From Zhongshania sp. (GTDB taxonomy: Bacteria > Pseudomonadota > Gammaproteobacteria > Pseudomonadales > Spongiibacteraceae), in contig NZ_JARGNU010000002.1 of NCBI RefSeq assembly GCF_029212375.1, positions 160,160-224,159 of the forward strand: a stretch of DNA of 64,000 nt, in the 5' to 3' direction. Positions 24,176 through 34,218 of this stretch are shown one piece after another. The stretch's first letter is position 1. Every line of letters starts with the position of its first letter. The notes below the pieces were generated by a model, which did not search any database, had not been told where the DNA came from, and worked only from the letters and a program-made list of their open reading frames with translations. The translations under genes and the position numbers were made by a program.

Positions 24176-24547
24176 ATGCCGACAGTATTACTGGTTGAAG
24201 ACAATGAAATGAATCGCGATATGTTGAGCCGGCGCTTGCAGCGCAAAGGCTATGAGGTGTTGCTGGCGGTCGATGGCCAGCAGGGCATTGATTTGTGTCG
24301 CAGCGAAATGCCTAATTTGGTGTTATTAGACATGAGCTTGCCGGTGAAGGACGGCTGGCAGGTGGCCAGGGAGATGAAGGCCGACAGTGGGCTTTGTAAT
24401 ATTCCAATCATTGCCCTGACTGCGCATGCGATGGCAGATGACCGCCAGCGCGCATTGCAGGCTGGCTGCGACGATTACGATACCAAGCCCGTCGATCTGC
24501 CGCGCTTGTTGGCCAAAATAGAGTGTTTGTTGGGACCTGCTGAATGA
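24176..24547 (+). CDS. Stand-alone response regulator receiver protein
   Basis: A 123-aa single receiver domain with no output domain: LLVEDNEMNRDMLSRRL acidic pair, phospho-Asp in LVLLDMSLPVKDGWQVA, Thr in IIALTAHAM and Lys in YDTKPVDL. It is of the CheY-like/DivK-like kind and probably carries phosphate between the hybrid kinase and another protein. The ATG at 24176 is preferred over a TTG one codon earlier. It lies 11 bp after the cyclase and overlaps the kinase start by ATGA, so the three genes form one operon. Confidence 0.9.
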   Translation: MPTVLLVEDNEMNRDMLSRRLQRKGYEVLLAVDGQQGIDLCRSEMPNLVLLDMSLPVKDGWQVAREMKADSGLCNIPIIALTAHAMADDRQRALQAGCDDYDTKPVDLPRLLAKIECLLGPAE

Positions 24548-26742
24548 GTTTTACCCGCCGTTTAACCTTCTCTTTTGTGGCGATATTGCTGCTGTCACTG
24601 GGCAGCGTGCTAATTCAAATATGGGGTAATGATACCCGTCGCCGCAATGTGTGGCTGCTGCAACATGTGATTCGCACCCAGTCTGAACTCAATGATTTTA
24701 GCCAGCGCATGTACAGCACCCACCGTAAAATTTTGGTGGTTGATGCCCTGTCTGACTCCGGTGTTCAGAACCGTATTACCGCGCAGGAGCGGCAAGAGCT
24801 GCTAAGCACGATTGATGCGTTGATGGCCCTCGAAACTGAGTTGAATGGCGATTTGCAAGAGTATTTGGAGGCGGGCCGTTATCAGTATTTAGAGGCGAAG
24901 ATACTGCTGAGCCGGTGGCGGCAATTTTTGGAGCAGGGCGACGCCTTAGATAGTAGTTATGTGTTGCGCGAGTACGAGGCCTTGAGTGGCCGCGTTAGCG
25001 CTAATGAGTGGTTCCTGTTGACGCGCTCAGACGAAATAAACGTGGGCCTGCGCAATGTGGTGAGTATGACCAATAAGGTTGCGCTAGGCGTGTTTTTACT
25101 GGCATTGATTACCACGTTTATTTTGGGTTACTACATGACCCGTTATACCCGACGCTCGATTCGTCAGCTACAAAAAGGCACTGCGGAGTGGGGCAGTGGC
25201 AATTTCGACTACAGCATTGGCGATATGGGTCACGACGAATTTGGGCAATTGGCCAATTCCTTTGACGATATGGCCGCCAATCTGCGCGAGGCCATGGCGC
25301 GGGTGCGCGAGGCCAGCCGTCGCGCTGATGCCGCGAATCAGGCAAAAAGCGGGTTTATGGCCAATATGAGCCACGAATTGCGCACGCCGATGAACGCCAT
25401 TATTGGCTACTCGGAAATGTTGATTGAAGAAATCGACGACGAACCAGACGTAAGCGCCCAAGATTTACGGCCAGATTTGGCCAAAATACAGCTGGCAGGC
25501 AAGCATTTGCTTACCCTGATTAACGACGTGTTGGATATTTCAAAAATCGAATCGGGGCGCATGGCGGTGTATTGGGAAGATGTGGCGCTAGAGAGTGTTT
25601 TGCGCGATGTAGAAGTGACCATGGCGCCCTTGATGGCCAAAAATGGCAATACCCTGCACTGCAATTTTGAGCTGCAGAGTGAATTGATTCGCACGGATGT
25701 AACGCGCTTGCGACAGATACTGTTAAACCTATTGAGCAATGCAGCTAAGTTCACCAGAAAAGGCGAGGTGAGTTTACGGGTGTCTGAGCAGCAAATAGCC
25801 GGCCAGAGCTATTTGATTGCCGAGGTGAAAGATAATGGTATTGGTATGAGTGCCGAGCAGTTGGGGCGAGTGTTTGACGCCTTTGTGCAAGCCGATTTAT
25901 CAACGACCAAGCAGTATGGCGGCTCGGGATTGGGTTTAACCATTTCGCGCAAATTTGCCGAGTTATTAGGCGGTTCGATTAGCGCCGAAAGTGAGCTGGG
26001 CGTGGGTTCGCGCTTTGAGTTAAGGCTGCCACTTGGCACCCAAGAGCTGGGGCTAAGAACGGAATTTGACGGTGTCGCGATTGGCGATGTGCTGGTGATT
26101 GATGACGACCCAGCGGCCTTAGACCTGTGTAGTAGAACCTTGAGCAAGGCGGGTTATCGGGTGCATTTGGCTGACTCGGGTGCCGAGGGTTTGCGTATGG
26201 CTAGGCAGAGTCGGCCAGACGTGGTACTGCTGGATGTAATGATGCCGGGTATGGACGGCTGGCAGGTTTTGCACAGTTTGCGTACCGATCCCAGCTTGTT
26301 CGATGTACCGGTATTGATGTTGTCGATGCTCAATGAGCGCGACCTGAGCTTATTGCTGGGCGCCAACGAGTATTTGGTGAAACCGGTGGATAGCGCAACC
26401 CTAACTGCGGTTGTGCACGAGTTATTGCCCGCCACGGCGGTGGGCAATTTGCTGCTACTGGAGCAGGGCGATAGCTTGGCAAAAGCCATTGCCTTATTGC
26501 CCGGCGCGGAATATTGGCAGATTTATCACTGCAGCGAAGTCGCAGAGGCAACGACCTTGCTTAAAGACCTTCCCTTGCAGCTTATTGTCATGGGGCCGCA
26601 CAGCGATAAGGTGGCGGTGGCGGATTTATTGGCTTATTTAAGTAAAGACTACGGCCGCAAAGTGCCGATTATGCTGGCGCAAACTGAGGCTGAAATTCAG
26701 AGTTTGAGCGATCAGTTGGGGGCGTACTTAAGTCGGGCTTAA
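24544..26742 (+). CDS. Membrane hybrid sensor histidine kinase
   Basis: A 732-aa kinase. A first transmembrane helix (about 9-27), a helical periplasmic sensor of about 150 residues, and a second helix (about 182-200, ALGVFLLALITTFILGYYM) are followed by a HAMP domain (FDYSIGDMGHDEFGQLANSFDDM). The kinase core has the phospho-His in MSHELRTPMNAIIGYSEM, N-box LNLLSNAAKF, DNGIGM and GGSGLGLTI. A receiver at about 520-640 has VLIDDDP-type acidic residues, Asp in DVVLLDVMMPGMDGW and Lys in LVKPVD. The last 90 residues look like a degenerate second receiver. It partners the receiver and cyclase genes upstream. Confidence 0.9.
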   Translation: MSFTRRLTFSFVAILLLSLGSVLIQIWGNDTRRRNVWLLQHVIRTQSELNDFSQRMYSTHRKILVVDALSDSGVQNRITAQERQELLSTIDALMALETELNGDLQEYLEAGRYQYLEAKILLSRWRQFLEQGDALDSSYVLREYEALSGRVSANEWFLLTRSDEINVGLRNVVSMTNKVALGVFLLALITTFILGYYMTRYTRRSIRQLQKGTAEWGSGNFDYSIGDMGHDEFGQLANSFDDMAANLREAMARVREASRRADAANQAKSGFMANMSHELRTPMNAIIGYSEMLIEEIDDEPDVSAQDLRPDLAKIQLAGKHLLTLINDVLDISKIESGRMAVYWEDVALESVLRDVEVTMAPLMAKNGNTLHCNFELQSELIRTDVTRLRQILLNLLSNAAKFTRKGEVSLRVSEQQIAGQSYLIAEVKDNGIGMSAEQLGRVFDAFVQADLSTTKQYGGSGLGLTISRKFAELLGGSISAESELGVGSRFELRLPLGTQELGLRTEFDGVAIGDVLVIDDDPAALDLCSRTLSKAGYRVHLADSGAEGLRMARQSRPDVVLLDVMMPGMDGWQVLHSLRTDPSLFDVPVLMLSMLNERDLSLLLGANEYLVKPVDSATLTAVVHELLPATAVGNLLLLEQGDSLAKAIALLPGAEYWQIYHCSEVAEATTLLKDLPLQLIVMGPHSDKVAVADLLAYLSKDYGRKVPIMLAQTEAEIQSLSDQLGAYLSRA

Positions 26743-26791
26743 GCCTGCTAATCTGCTGGCGAGTAAGTTTAATTTGCAGCGCCTGCGAATA

Positions 26792-27277
26792 TTACTGCAG
26801 GCTTAGGTGGCGCAGTTTTTCTATTGCGCGCTGCAGTGCCTGAGACTCGTTGCGCAGCTTCAATTGCTGAGCTTCGGCAGCTTGTCGGGCTTGGCTCTCT
26901 GTGTTGAGGCGCAGGGTGTTTTCTAAACTGACGTGCAGGCTGAGGCGCAGCATTTTAAGGCTGGCATCGCCTTGCGGCGCGCGCAACGCGCGCTGGTAGA
27001 GCTCGTCTAGCGTGGCGGTGGCCTTGTTCATTTCTTGATTTTGTAAATAGAGTAGGCACAGTCCAGCAAGGGCTTGTTGGTGAATAAGCTCGCTTCTGCT
27101 GTTAAGTAAATTTTGCAGCGGTGGCTCTGCCGCTTGGTATTGTTTGTTGTCAAGAAGCGCCAAGCTGCGAAATAGTACGGCTTGCTCGTTGTTTGGCGGT
27201 GGCGTGGTAGCGGGGCTTTGGCAGGCACTTAAGGCAAGGCTGCTGAGTAGGGTAAGCGTGGGGAGGCGTCGTAGCAT
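26792..27277 (-). CDS. Lipoprotein with TPR and coiled-coil region, QseG-like
   Basis: A 161-aa exported lipoprotein (LALSACQSP lipobox, Cys at about 19). The mature part has two TPR-like helical pairs (ALLDNKQYQAAEPPLQNLL, then ALAGLCLLYLQNQEMNKA). Its C-terminal helix (QLKLRNESQALQRAIEKLRHL) recalls the QseG/YfhG lipoproteins that tether two-component sensors. It converges on the hybrid kinase gene. A small stem (GCCTGC 26781-26786 with 26797-26802) lies at its 3' end. Resemblance to QseG is by layout only. Confidence 0.6.
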   Translation of the reverse strand: MLRRLPTLTLLSSLALSACQSPATTPPPNNEQAVLFRSLALLDNKQYQAAEPPLQNLLNSRSELIHQQALAGLCLLYLQNQEMNKATATLDELYQRALRAPQGDASLKMLRLSLHVSLENTLRLNTESQARQAAEAQQLKLRNESQALQRAIEKLRHLSLQ

Positions 27278-27365
27278 TGATCAGCTTTCCGTGGGCTTTA
27301 GGGTAAAGCGCTAGGTGTCGAGAGTAGGCAGCGGCTACGTTAGATTAGCCGCTGCACAAATGAAA

Positions 27366-29180
27366 TTACTCGTCGAGGAAGCTGCGCAAGTGGTCTGAGC
27401 GAGTGGGGTGGCGCAGTTTACGCAGGGCTTTGGCTTCAATTTGGCGAATCCGCTCGCGGGTAACGTCAAACTGCTTACCAACCTCTTCCAGAGTGTGGTC
27501 GGTATTCATATCAATACCAAAACGCATTCTGAGTACTTTTGCTTCTCGAGCCGTAAGACCGGCCAGCACTTCTTTGGTGGCTTCACGCAGACCTTCACCC
27601 GTCGCAGATTCGATTGGCGAGGAGATGGTGCTGTCTTCGATGAAATCACCTAGGTGCGAATCTTCGTCATCGCCAATGGGCGTTTCCATAGAGATTGGTT
27701 CTTTGGCGATTTTAAGTACCTTGCGAACCTTGTCTTCTGGCATTTCCATGCGCTCGCCCAATTCTTCTGGCGTGGGCTCGCGGCCCATTTCTTGAAGCAT
27801 TTGGCGTGAAATCCGATTGAGCTTGTTGATCGTTTCGATCATATGTACCGGAATACGAATGGTCCGCGCTTGGTCGGCAATCGAGCGAGTAATGGCCTGA
27901 CGTATCCACCATGTTGCATAGGTAGAGAATTTATAGCCGCGGCGGTATTCAAATTTATCTACCGCTTTCATCAAGCCGATATTGCCTTCTTGGATCAGGT
28001 CGAGGAACTGCAAACCGCGGTTGGTGTATTTCTTGGCTATCGAAATAACCAGACGTAGGTTGGCCTCTACCATTTCTTTCTTGGCGCGGCGGGCGCGAGC
28101 CTCGCCAATGGAAACGCGGCGATTGATTTCCTTAATATCGGAAATGGTCAGGTCTTGGCGCTCTTCGATATAGGCAATCTTGTTTTGAATACGGCGAATA
28201 ACGTCGTTGTAGTCGGCCAGTTTGGCGTGCTTCTTAAGAAGCTCGTCAGCCCACTTTAAGTTGGCTTCATTGCCTTGGAAGCTGCGAATAAACTCTTTGC
28301 GGTCGATGCCAACGTTTTTCACGCAGATCGTCATGATCTCGCGTTCCATTGAGCGGATCGAACTCAGGGTGGTGCGCACTTCTTCAATAAGCGGGTCGAA
28401 GGTTGCTGGGGTGAGTTTGAAATATTTAAAAATCTCACCCAGTTCGTTCAATTCTTTTGCGGTCTGCTTGCTGTAGCGACCGTGGGCGGCAATAGACGCC
28501 TCTACTTTGTCTGACTGCTCTTGCAGGGCTGCGAAACGAATTCGCGCTTCTTCTGGATCTGGGCCAGATACGGCTTCGTCTTCGTCGGTGTCGTCGGCAG
28601 CGGTATTGTTCGCTTCTGCGGCTTCAGCCGCAGCGGCGGCTTGCTGTTGGGGCGACTGCACATTTTCAGCGGGGTTTAAGTAGCCGCTCATAATGTCGCC
28701 AAGACGGCGCTCTTCGGTGGCCACTTTGTCGTACTGGGCTAGAATGCCGGTAACAACGCCTGGGTAATAAGCCAGCGCTGCCATGACTTCCCGAATACCT
28801 TCTTCGATGCGTTTGGCGATAACAATTTCGCCTTCGCGGGTCAGTAGTTCTACTGTACCCATCTCGCGCATATACATACGCACGGGGTCGGTGGTGCGGC
28901 CAGTTTCGGTTTCTACTGCGGCCAGTGCTGCGGCAGCTTCAGCCGCAGCGATATCATCCGGCGAATCGCTGCCGGCCATGATCAGGGTATCTTCATCCGG
29001 TGCGTGTTCAAACACCTGGATACCCATGTCATTGATCATTTGAATGATTTCTTCAACCTGATCCGGATCAGAAATATCTTCCGGAAGGTGGTCGTTGACC
29101 TCAGAGTACGTTAGATAACCCTGCTCCTTGCCTTTGGCAATGAGTTGCTTGAGTCGCGATTGATGCTTAGAGTCACTCAT
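27366..29180 (-). CDS. rpoD: RNA polymerase primary sigma factor (sigma-70)
   Basis: The 604-aa housekeeping sigma factor. Region 1.1 is at the N-terminus ([21 protein letters not shown]), region 1.2 at [16 protein letters not shown], a long acidic non-conserved region (about 165-215) follows, region 2 has [20 protein letters not shown] and the -10 reading helix ([20 protein letters not shown]), and region 4 has the -35 helix ([17 protein letters not shown]). It ends in [14 protein letters not shown], as in gammaproteobacteria. It stands 110 bp after dnaG in the conserved macromolecular-synthesis order. Confidence 0.97.
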   Translation of the reverse strand: MSDSKHQSRLKQLIAKGKEQGYLTYSEVNDHLPEDISDPDQVEEIIQMINDMGIQVFEHAPDEDTLIMAGSDSPDDIAAAEAAAALAAVETETGRTTDPVRMYMREMGTVELLTREGEIVIAKRIEEGIREVMAALAYYPGVVTGILAQYDKVATEERRLGDIMSGYLNPAENVQSPQQQAAAAAEAAEANNTAADDTDEDEAVSGPDPEEARIRFAALQEQSDKVEASIAAHGRYSKQTAKELNELGEIFKYFKLTPATFDPLIEEVRTTLSSIRSMEREIMTICVKNVGIDRKEFIRSFQGNEANLKWADELLKKHAKLADYNDVIRRIQNKIAYIEERQDLTISDIKEINRRVSIGEARARRAKKEMVEANLRLVISIAKKYTNRGLQFLDLIQEGNIGLMKAVDKFEYRRGYKFSTYATWWIRQAITRSIADQARTIRIPVHMIETINKLNRISRQMLQEMGREPTPEELGERMEMPEDKVRKVLKIAKEPISMETPIGDDEDSHLGDFIEDSTISSPIESATGEGLREATKEVLAGLTAREAKVLRMRFGIDMNTDHTLEEVGKQFDVTRERIRQIEAKALRKLRHPTRSDHLRSFLDE

Positions 29181-29290
29181 TCTTTCAAATTACTCGCTAG
29201 GTGCAGGTGAAAAATTAGCCGCAAATTATACTCTATTTAGACCCTATACGACCAGTAAAATCCGGCTGCGTTCAGGGATTGGCCAAAGTA

Positions 29291-31168
29291 TTAGCGCTGA
29301 TGTTTGTGATTGAGCAGTTGTTGAATGGCCAAGAGTTGTTGTTTGGCTTCGTCACTAAGTCCAGCGTAGTTGTCACTTGCTGGTTTGTCGAATTGATGGC
29401 TGCTGCGCAATTGCTCAACTTGCTGGCTGAGGCGCTGCCGAGATTTAAGGTTGTCGAGGTGGCCGAGGGTGTCTAAAAAGGCGAGTTGCGCTTTTTCGTC
29501 GTCTAGCTCTGGGCCGAGTAGCGCTATGGTCTTTAAGGCCTCGATCATAATGTCATACTCGGCTTGGCCGTACCAGTGACCGAGCAGCATGGCGGTGCTT
29601 GAGCCGGGCCGTTTATTGAGCAATTCAAGAATGGCGCTGAGTAGCGCGGCAGCTGGCGAGGTGTCGTCAGTGTTGAGTATTAGGCTTTGGTTGGTGGCGC
29701 CGCGGGGATTGAACAACACCATTGCCAGCGCAAATAGCAGAGGGTCGCGACTTGAGCTGGGTAGGTTTGCCGCCAGTTTTTTGGTGCTATTGCGCGGGCT
29801 TGGCGCAGCGCGCTGGATTTGCGGGGCACTGTCGGCATCGCTAGGTTTGCTCGCTGGGGGAATGTCGTCAATGAGCTGGTCTAGGGCGTGGCGACTAAGG
29901 CCGGTACGCTCGGCCAGCGAGTCGAGCATCAGCTGCCGAAAAACCCCAGGCGGCAGTAATTGCAGCATGGGTAGGGCAAGTTTGCTTAGTCGCGCCTTGC
30001 CTTCGAGGGTGCTGGGGTCAGTTTGGCTGTGGAAAGACTCGAAAAAATAACGCTCCAGCGGTTGTGCTTGGGCGAGGAGTTTTTGAAAGCCCGCCGCGCC
30101 GTCGCGGTTCACAACGCTGTCTGGATCGTCGCCTTCGGGTAAAAACAAAAACCGGATGCGGCGACCGTCTTCCATGGTCGGTAGGGCATTTTCTAGAGCG
30201 CGCTCGGCAGCTTTGCGGCCGGCGGCATCGCCGTCAAAACAAAAAATTAGTTCGCTGGCGTAGCGGAAAGCGGTGCGCAGGTGCTCGGTATTGCTGGCGG
30301 TACCTAGGGTGGCAATGCCGGTCATGATGCCGTGCTGCGCTAGGGCTACCACGTCCATATAGCCTTCTACCACCAGCAGTTGTTCTAGGTGGCGATTGTT
30401 CTGGCGGGCTTGATAGAGGCCGTAGAGCTCTTTGCCCTTGTGGAATATATCGGTCTCGGGCGAGTTGAGGTATTTGGGTTTGTCGTCACCGAGTACTCTG
30501 CCGCCAAAGGCGATAACACGGCCGCGATTGTCGCGAATGGGAAACATGATGCGATCGCGAAAACGGTCGTAGAGTTTGCCGTCGTCTTTTTCAATGAGCA
30601 TGCCGCCGTCTATAAGTTGCTGGCGGTGTTCCTCGCTGTCGCCGAGGCTTTTAAGTAGGTTGTCCCAGCCCGGTGGCGCAAAGCCGATGTCAAAGTCGCG
30701 GGCGATGCGTCCGCTTAGGCCGCGCTGCTTTAAATAGTCTACGGCGCGCTGGGCTTGGGGGTGCTCTCTAAGTTGCTGCTGATAATAACTGGCCACTTTT
30801 TCCATTAGGTCGTAAATGGTTTTGCGGCGTTCTTGTTTTATTTGCTGCTGGGGGCTGATCTCTTCGCGGGGTACTTCAAGGCCAGCGAGGCTGGAAAGAT
30901 TGTCGACCGCGCCAGGAAAATCTTGGCGGTCGTAGTCCATGATAAAACCGATGGCATTGCCGCCTGCGCCACAGCCAAAGCAGTAGTAGAACTGTTTGTC
31001 GGGGTTTACGCTGAACGAGGGGGTTTTTTCGTCGTGAAAAGGGCAGCGGGCGCTGTAGTTTTTGCCGGTTTTCTTAAGGGCGACACGGCGATTGATAACG
31101 TCGACAATATCGACGCGAGACAATAGCTCGTCGATAAAAGATTGCGGAATGCGTCCTTTTGCGGCCAC
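29291..31168 (-). CDS. dnaG: DNA primase
   Basis: The 625-aa primase that makes RNA primers at the replication fork. The N-terminal zinc ribbon has CPFHDEKTPSF and YYCFGCGAGG (Cys-His-Cys-Cys). The catalytic core follows with RFRDRIMFPIRDNRGRVIAFGGR, the Toprim acidic motifs in VVEGYMDVVAL and IFCFDGDAAGRKA, and the metal Asp in PEGDDPDS. The C-terminal helicase-binding domain (about 480-625) is helical. It lies between yqeY and rpoD in one direction. Confidence 0.97.
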   Translation of the reverse strand: MAAKGRIPQSFIDELLSRVDIVDVINRRVALKKTGKNYSARCPFHDEKTPSFSVNPDKQFYYCFGCGAGGNAIGFIMDYDRQDFPGAVDNLSSLAGLEVPREEISPQQQIKQERRKTIYDLMEKVASYYQQQLREHPQAQRAVDYLKQRGLSGRIARDFDIGFAPPGWDNLLKSLGDSEEHRQQLIDGGMLIEKDDGKLYDRFRDRIMFPIRDNRGRVIAFGGRVLGDDKPKYLNSPETDIFHKGKELYGLYQARQNNRHLEQLLVVEGYMDVVALAQHGIMTGIATLGTASNTEHLRTAFRYASELIFCFDGDAAGRKAAERALENALPTMEDGRRIRFLFLPEGDDPDSVVNRDGAAGFQKLLAQAQPLERYFFESFHSQTDPSTLEGKARLSKLALPMLQLLPPGVFRQLMLDSLAERTGLSRHALDQLIDDIPPASKPSDADSAPQIQRAAPSPRNSTKKLAANLPSSSRDPLLFALAMVLFNPRGATNQSLILNTDDTSPAAALLSAILELLNKRPGSSTAMLLGHWYGQAEYDIMIEALKTIALLGPELDDEKAQLAFLDTLGHLDNLKSRQRLSQQVEQLRSSHQFDKPASDNYAGLSDEAKQQLLAIQQLLNHKHQR

Positions 31169-31255
31169 GTCAGCGTATCCAAAAGCAAAGTAGAAAAGCG
31201 TTTTGTTGGTGCGTAGTTGAGCAATAATTCACCATAGTGGGTGAAATTGCCAGCG

Positions 31256-31708
31256 CTACTGAAGCTGTGACTTAACCTTTTGGCTGACCATGCCCATATC
31301 CGCGCGGCCTTGAACCTGCGGTTTGAGGATGGCAACGACTTGCCCCATATTTTTAATGGAGTCGGCGCCAGTGCTGGTAATGGCAGCGCTAATCAGTGCG
31401 TCTAATTCTGCTTCGCTCAGTGGCGTGGGCAGAAAAGACTGAATAACGTCCATTTCAAAGCGTTCTTGATCGGCAAGATCGACACGACCAGCGCCATCGT
31501 ATTGGCTGATCGAGTCGCGGCGTTGCTTAAGCATTTTGTCGAGCACGGCAAGAACCCGTGCGTCATCGACATCAATGCGTTCGTCAACTTCAATGCGCTT
31601 AATGTCGGCAAGAATAAGCCGCACGGCAGAGAGTCGCGCTTTATCTTTGGCTCGCATCGCGGTTTTCATCGCGTCACTAAGCGTTTGCTTCAGCGTTTGG
31701 TCTGCCAT
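31256..31708 (-). CDS. yqeY: GatB/YqeY domain protein
   Basis: A 150-aa protein of the GatB/YqeY family (PF09424), related to the tail of the amidotransferase subunit GatB that contacts tRNA. Visible signatures are TLKQTLSDAMKTAMRAKDKARLSAVRLI near the start, DDARVLAVLDKMLKQRRDSI, and the C-terminal SIKNMGQVVAILKPQVQGRADM. Its exact role is unknown. It is often placed between rpsU and dnaG, as here. Confidence 0.92.
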   Translation of the reverse strand: MADQTLKQTLSDAMKTAMRAKDKARLSAVRLILADIKRIEVDERIDVDDARVLAVLDKMLKQRRDSISQYDGAGRVDLADQERFEMDVIQSFLPTPLSEAELDALISAAITSTGADSIKNMGQVVAILKPQVQGRADMGMVSQKVKSQLQ

Positions 31709-31775
31709 AGTGCGCAGAGACTCCCTGTTAAGAGGATTGGATCTTAGCGGGCAAAAGCCCTACTAGACGTAAGTC

Positions 31776-31991
31776 TTAGTAGAGGCGTTGCTGCTTTTTA
31801 GTGTCGCGAGACACTTTTTTCGCGTGGCGCTTTACTGCAGCAGCTGCTTGACGCTTGCGTACAGAAGTGGGCTTTTCATAGAATTCGCGACGGCGAACCT
31901 CGGCCAGTACGCCGGCTTTTTCGCAAGAGCGCTTGAAACGGCGCAGGGCGATATCAAATGGTTCGTTTTCTTTGAGTTTGACTGAAGGCAT
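31776..31991 (-). CDS. rpsU: 30S ribosomal protein S21
   Basis: The 71-aa basic S21 protein, starting [19 protein letters not shown], with [20 protein letters not shown] and a Lys/Arg-rich tail. It is the first gene of the rpsU-yqeY-dnaG-rpoD block and is divergent from tsaD. Confidence 0.97.
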   Translation of the reverse strand: MPSVKLKENEPFDIALRRFKRSCEKAGVLAEVRRREFYEKPTSVRKRQAAAAVKRHAKKVSRDTKKQQRLY

Positions 31992-32182
31992 CCGTTAAAC
32001 CTGTCCTGATTTTTTTGTGCAAGAATTTGCTGTCTATACCGCATTAATTAAAAGCGGCACTCCAAGGGCGCTGAATTCTATACTCAGTTGCCGCAAAAAG
32101 CAAAGCGATTGCGCTGATAACTGGTGCGAATAAGCTGAAGTCAGTATCATGCGCGCTTATTTAGCGTAGGAAGTGAGCAATT

Positions 32183-33208
32183 GTGCGGGTTTTAGGACTG
32201 GAAACCTCCTGTGATGAAACAGGGGTGGCAATATATGACACTGAGCAGGGCTTGGTGGCCGAGGCTCTTTATAGTCAAATTGCCTTGCACGCGGAATACG
32301 GCGGCGTGGTGCCCGAGTTGGCCTCGCGCGACCATGTGCGCAAATTATTGCCCTTGATTCGCGAAGTACTCGCCAAAGCTAATATGCAGGGCTCTGAACT
32401 CGACGGTGTGGCATTTACTAAAGGCCCTGGCCTCGCGGGTGCGCTCATGGTTGGCGCCTGTGCGGGGCGCGCCATGGCCTATGGCTGGGGGGTGCCCGCC
32501 ATAGGCGTACATCACATGGAAGGTCACCTGCTGGCGCCGATGCTAGAGGCAGACGCCCCGGCTTTTCCTTTTATTGCCCTGTTAGTATCTGGCGGCCATA
32601 CCCAGTTGGTAAGAGTAGACGGCATTGGTCGCTATACCTTATTAGGCGAATCTTTAGATGATGCCGCCGGTGAAGCCTTTGATAAAGCCGCTAAAATGTT
32701 GGAGCTGGGCTACCCCGGCGGGCCGCAGGTGGCTAAGGCAGCCGAGCGTGGCCGCGAGGGGCATTACACCTTTCCCCGCCCCATGGTGAATCGGCCTGGT
32801 TTAGATTTTAGTTTTAGCGGTTTAAAAACCTTCACTTTGAATACCGTCACTGCCAGCCGTGCTGCGGGTACTTATGATGCGCAGGATCAGGCCGATATCG
32901 CCGCCGCATTTCAAGAGGCAGTGGTCGCGACCCTAGTGATTAAATGCCATCGCGCGCTGGTGCAAGAAAACCTGAGTACCTTGGTTATTGCGGGCGGCGT
33001 TAGCGCCAATACCGTGCTGCGGGCGCGCTTGGCTGAAAAATTGGCAAAAACCGGCGGTCGCGTGTATTACCCCCGTCCCGAGTTCTGTACTGATAATGGC
33101 GCAATGATCGCCTATGCAGGTCACTGCCGCTTAGCGGTGGGGCAGCACGAGGAGCTCGGGGTGACGATTCGCCCGCGCTGGCCAATGACCGAGTTAGATG
33201 CCGTTTAA
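32183..33208 (+). CDS. tsaD: tRNA threonylcarbamoyladenosine synthase subunit TsaD
   Basis: A 341-aa protein needed for the t6A modification at position 37 of ANN-decoding tRNAs. It has [16 protein letters not shown], the iron-binding [10 protein letters not shown] motif, [29 protein letters not shown] and the C-terminal [13 protein letters not shown]. It starts at a GTG (32183) with AGGAAG 9 nt upstream; no closer ATG fits the family N-terminus. It is divergent from rpsU and followed by folB. Confidence 0.96.
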   Translation: MRVLGLETSCDETGVAIYDTEQGLVAEALYSQIALHAEYGGVVPELASRDHVRKLLPLIREVLAKANMQGSELDGVAFTKGPGLAGALMVGACAGRAMAYGWGVPAIGVHHMEGHLLAPMLEADAPAFPFIALLVSGGHTQLVRVDGIGRYTLLGESLDDAAGEAFDKAAKMLELGYPGGPQVAKAAERGREGHYTFPRPMVNRPGLDFSFSGLKTFTLNTVTASRAAGTYDAQDQADIAAAFQEAVVATLVIKCHRALVQENLSTLVIAGGVSANTVLRARLAEKLAKTGGRVYYPRPEFCTDNGAMIAYAGHCRLAVGQHEELGVTIRPRWPMTELDAV

Positions 33209-33259
33209 TATTGTAAATTTTAGTATTAGTTGTAGCGCGCAGGCGTAGCGGGAAACACC

Positions 33260-33649
33260 ATGGATATTGTTTATATACGAGAGTTAAGCGTTGATACCGT
33301 TATTGGTATCTTCGATTGGGAGCGCGCGCACCGGCAAACGGTGGTGATGAATTTAGAGCTGGGCACCGATATTCGCGCGGCGGCAGCGACAGACGATATT
33401 AGCAAAACCCTGAATTACAAAGCGGTGACAGAAGCGGTATTTGCCTTTGTGCGCAGCAGTGAGTTTTTGTTAATAGAGACCCTCGCGGAGCGTTGTGCGG
33501 CCTTGATCATGACGGAGTTCGAGGTGCCCTGGCTGCGCCTGAGTATCGCCAAACCCGGTGCAATGCGTCAGGCAAATGAAGTCGGTGTAGTAATCGAACG
33601 CGGTACGCCGCTGGTGATTGGCGCAGCTGTTGATGCTAGTGATAAGTAA
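33260..33649 (+). CDS. folB: Dihydroneopterin aldolase
   Basis: A 129-aa folate-pathway enzyme that converts dihydroneopterin to 6-hydroxymethyl-dihydropterin and glycolaldehyde. It carries MDIVYIRELSVDTVIGIFDWER, LNYKAVTEAV, the catalytic region FLLIETLAERCAALIM and LSIAKPGAMRQANEVGV with the conserved Lys. Its stop overlaps the folK start by one base (TAATG), so the next folate step is coupled. Confidence 0.94.
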   Translation: MDIVYIRELSVDTVIGIFDWERAHRQTVVMNLELGTDIRAAAATDDISKTLNYKAVTEAVFAFVRSSEFLLIETLAERCAALIMTEFEVPWLRLSIAKPGAMRQANEVGVVIERGTPLVIGAAVDASDK

Positions 33650-34140
33650 TGGCTGAGGTATTTCTAGGGCTAGGCAGTAATATACAGCGCTATCGCCATA
33701 TGACGAGTGCGCTGGATGCGCTGAGCGAACACTTTGCGCCGCTGCGTTTGTCGCGGGTGTACGAGAGTGAGTCGGTGGGTTTTCGCGGCAGTGTGTTTTT
33801 AAATATGGTGGTGGCGTTTAACACCAATATGGCCTTGGGGCCCTTGATTGATTTGCTGCGCGAGATCGAAATTCGCCTCGGTCGTGTGCCTGGCGCGCCT
33901 AAGTTCAGCCCTCGCACCTTAGACATTGATATTCTCAGCTACGATAATCTCTGCGGTAATTTTGCTGGCATTGAACTGCCCCGCGACGAAGTGACCTACA
34001 ACGCTTTTGTGCTGCGGCCACTGAGCGAATTGGCGCCGGATCACTGTCATCCAGTGAGCGGCAAAACCTATCGCGAATTATGGGCGGGCTATGTTAGTGA
34101 GCAGAAGTTGTGGCCGGTCGAGTTTTGCTGGCCGCAATAA
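33649..34140 (+). CDS. folK: 2-amino-4-hydroxy-6-hydroxymethyldihydropteridine pyrophosphokinase
   Basis: A 163-aa enzyme that moves pyrophosphate from ATP to 6-hydroxymethyl-dihydropterin. It shows FLGLGSNIQRYRHM at the N-terminus, VYESESVGFRG, FLNMVVAFNT, EIRLGRVPG, RTLDIDILSYDN (the metal Asp pair) and PLSELAPDHCHPVSG. It is translationally coupled to folB. It is followed by a toxin-antitoxin locus that looks inserted between folK and cca. Confidence 0.94.
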   Translation: MAEVFLGLGSNIQRYRHMTSALDALSEHFAPLRLSRVYESESVGFRGSVFLNMVVAFNTNMALGPLIDLLREIEIRLGRVPGAPKFSPRTLDIDILSYDNLCGNFAGIELPRDEVTYNAFVLRPLSELAPDHCHPVSGKTYRELWAGYVSEQKLWPVEFCWPQ

Positions 34141-34199
34141 AGCTCGGCTAGAAATCGCTGTTAAATGCCTCAGCGACCACCTTGCCAAAATTGCTAAAA

Positions 34200-34218
34200 A
34201 GGTATATTTTTTATACCT
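34200..34218. promoter_or_regulatory. Palindromic operator at the brnTA start
   Basis: AGGTATA-TTTTT-TATACCT is a perfect 7-bp inverted repeat that ends exactly at the original brnT ATG (34219). It overlaps plausible -10 sequences (TATTTT at 34205-34210, with TTGCCA 17 bp upstream at 34182-34187). BrnA is known to bind and repress its own promoter, and this repeat is the natural candidate site. The transcript would be nearly leaderless. Confidence 0.55.

Noticed and set aside
30064..30658. Plus-strand frames inside dnaG and similar antisense frames across the window
   Set aside because: They are opposite to well-conserved genes, lack ribosome sites and show the composition expected of shadow frames.
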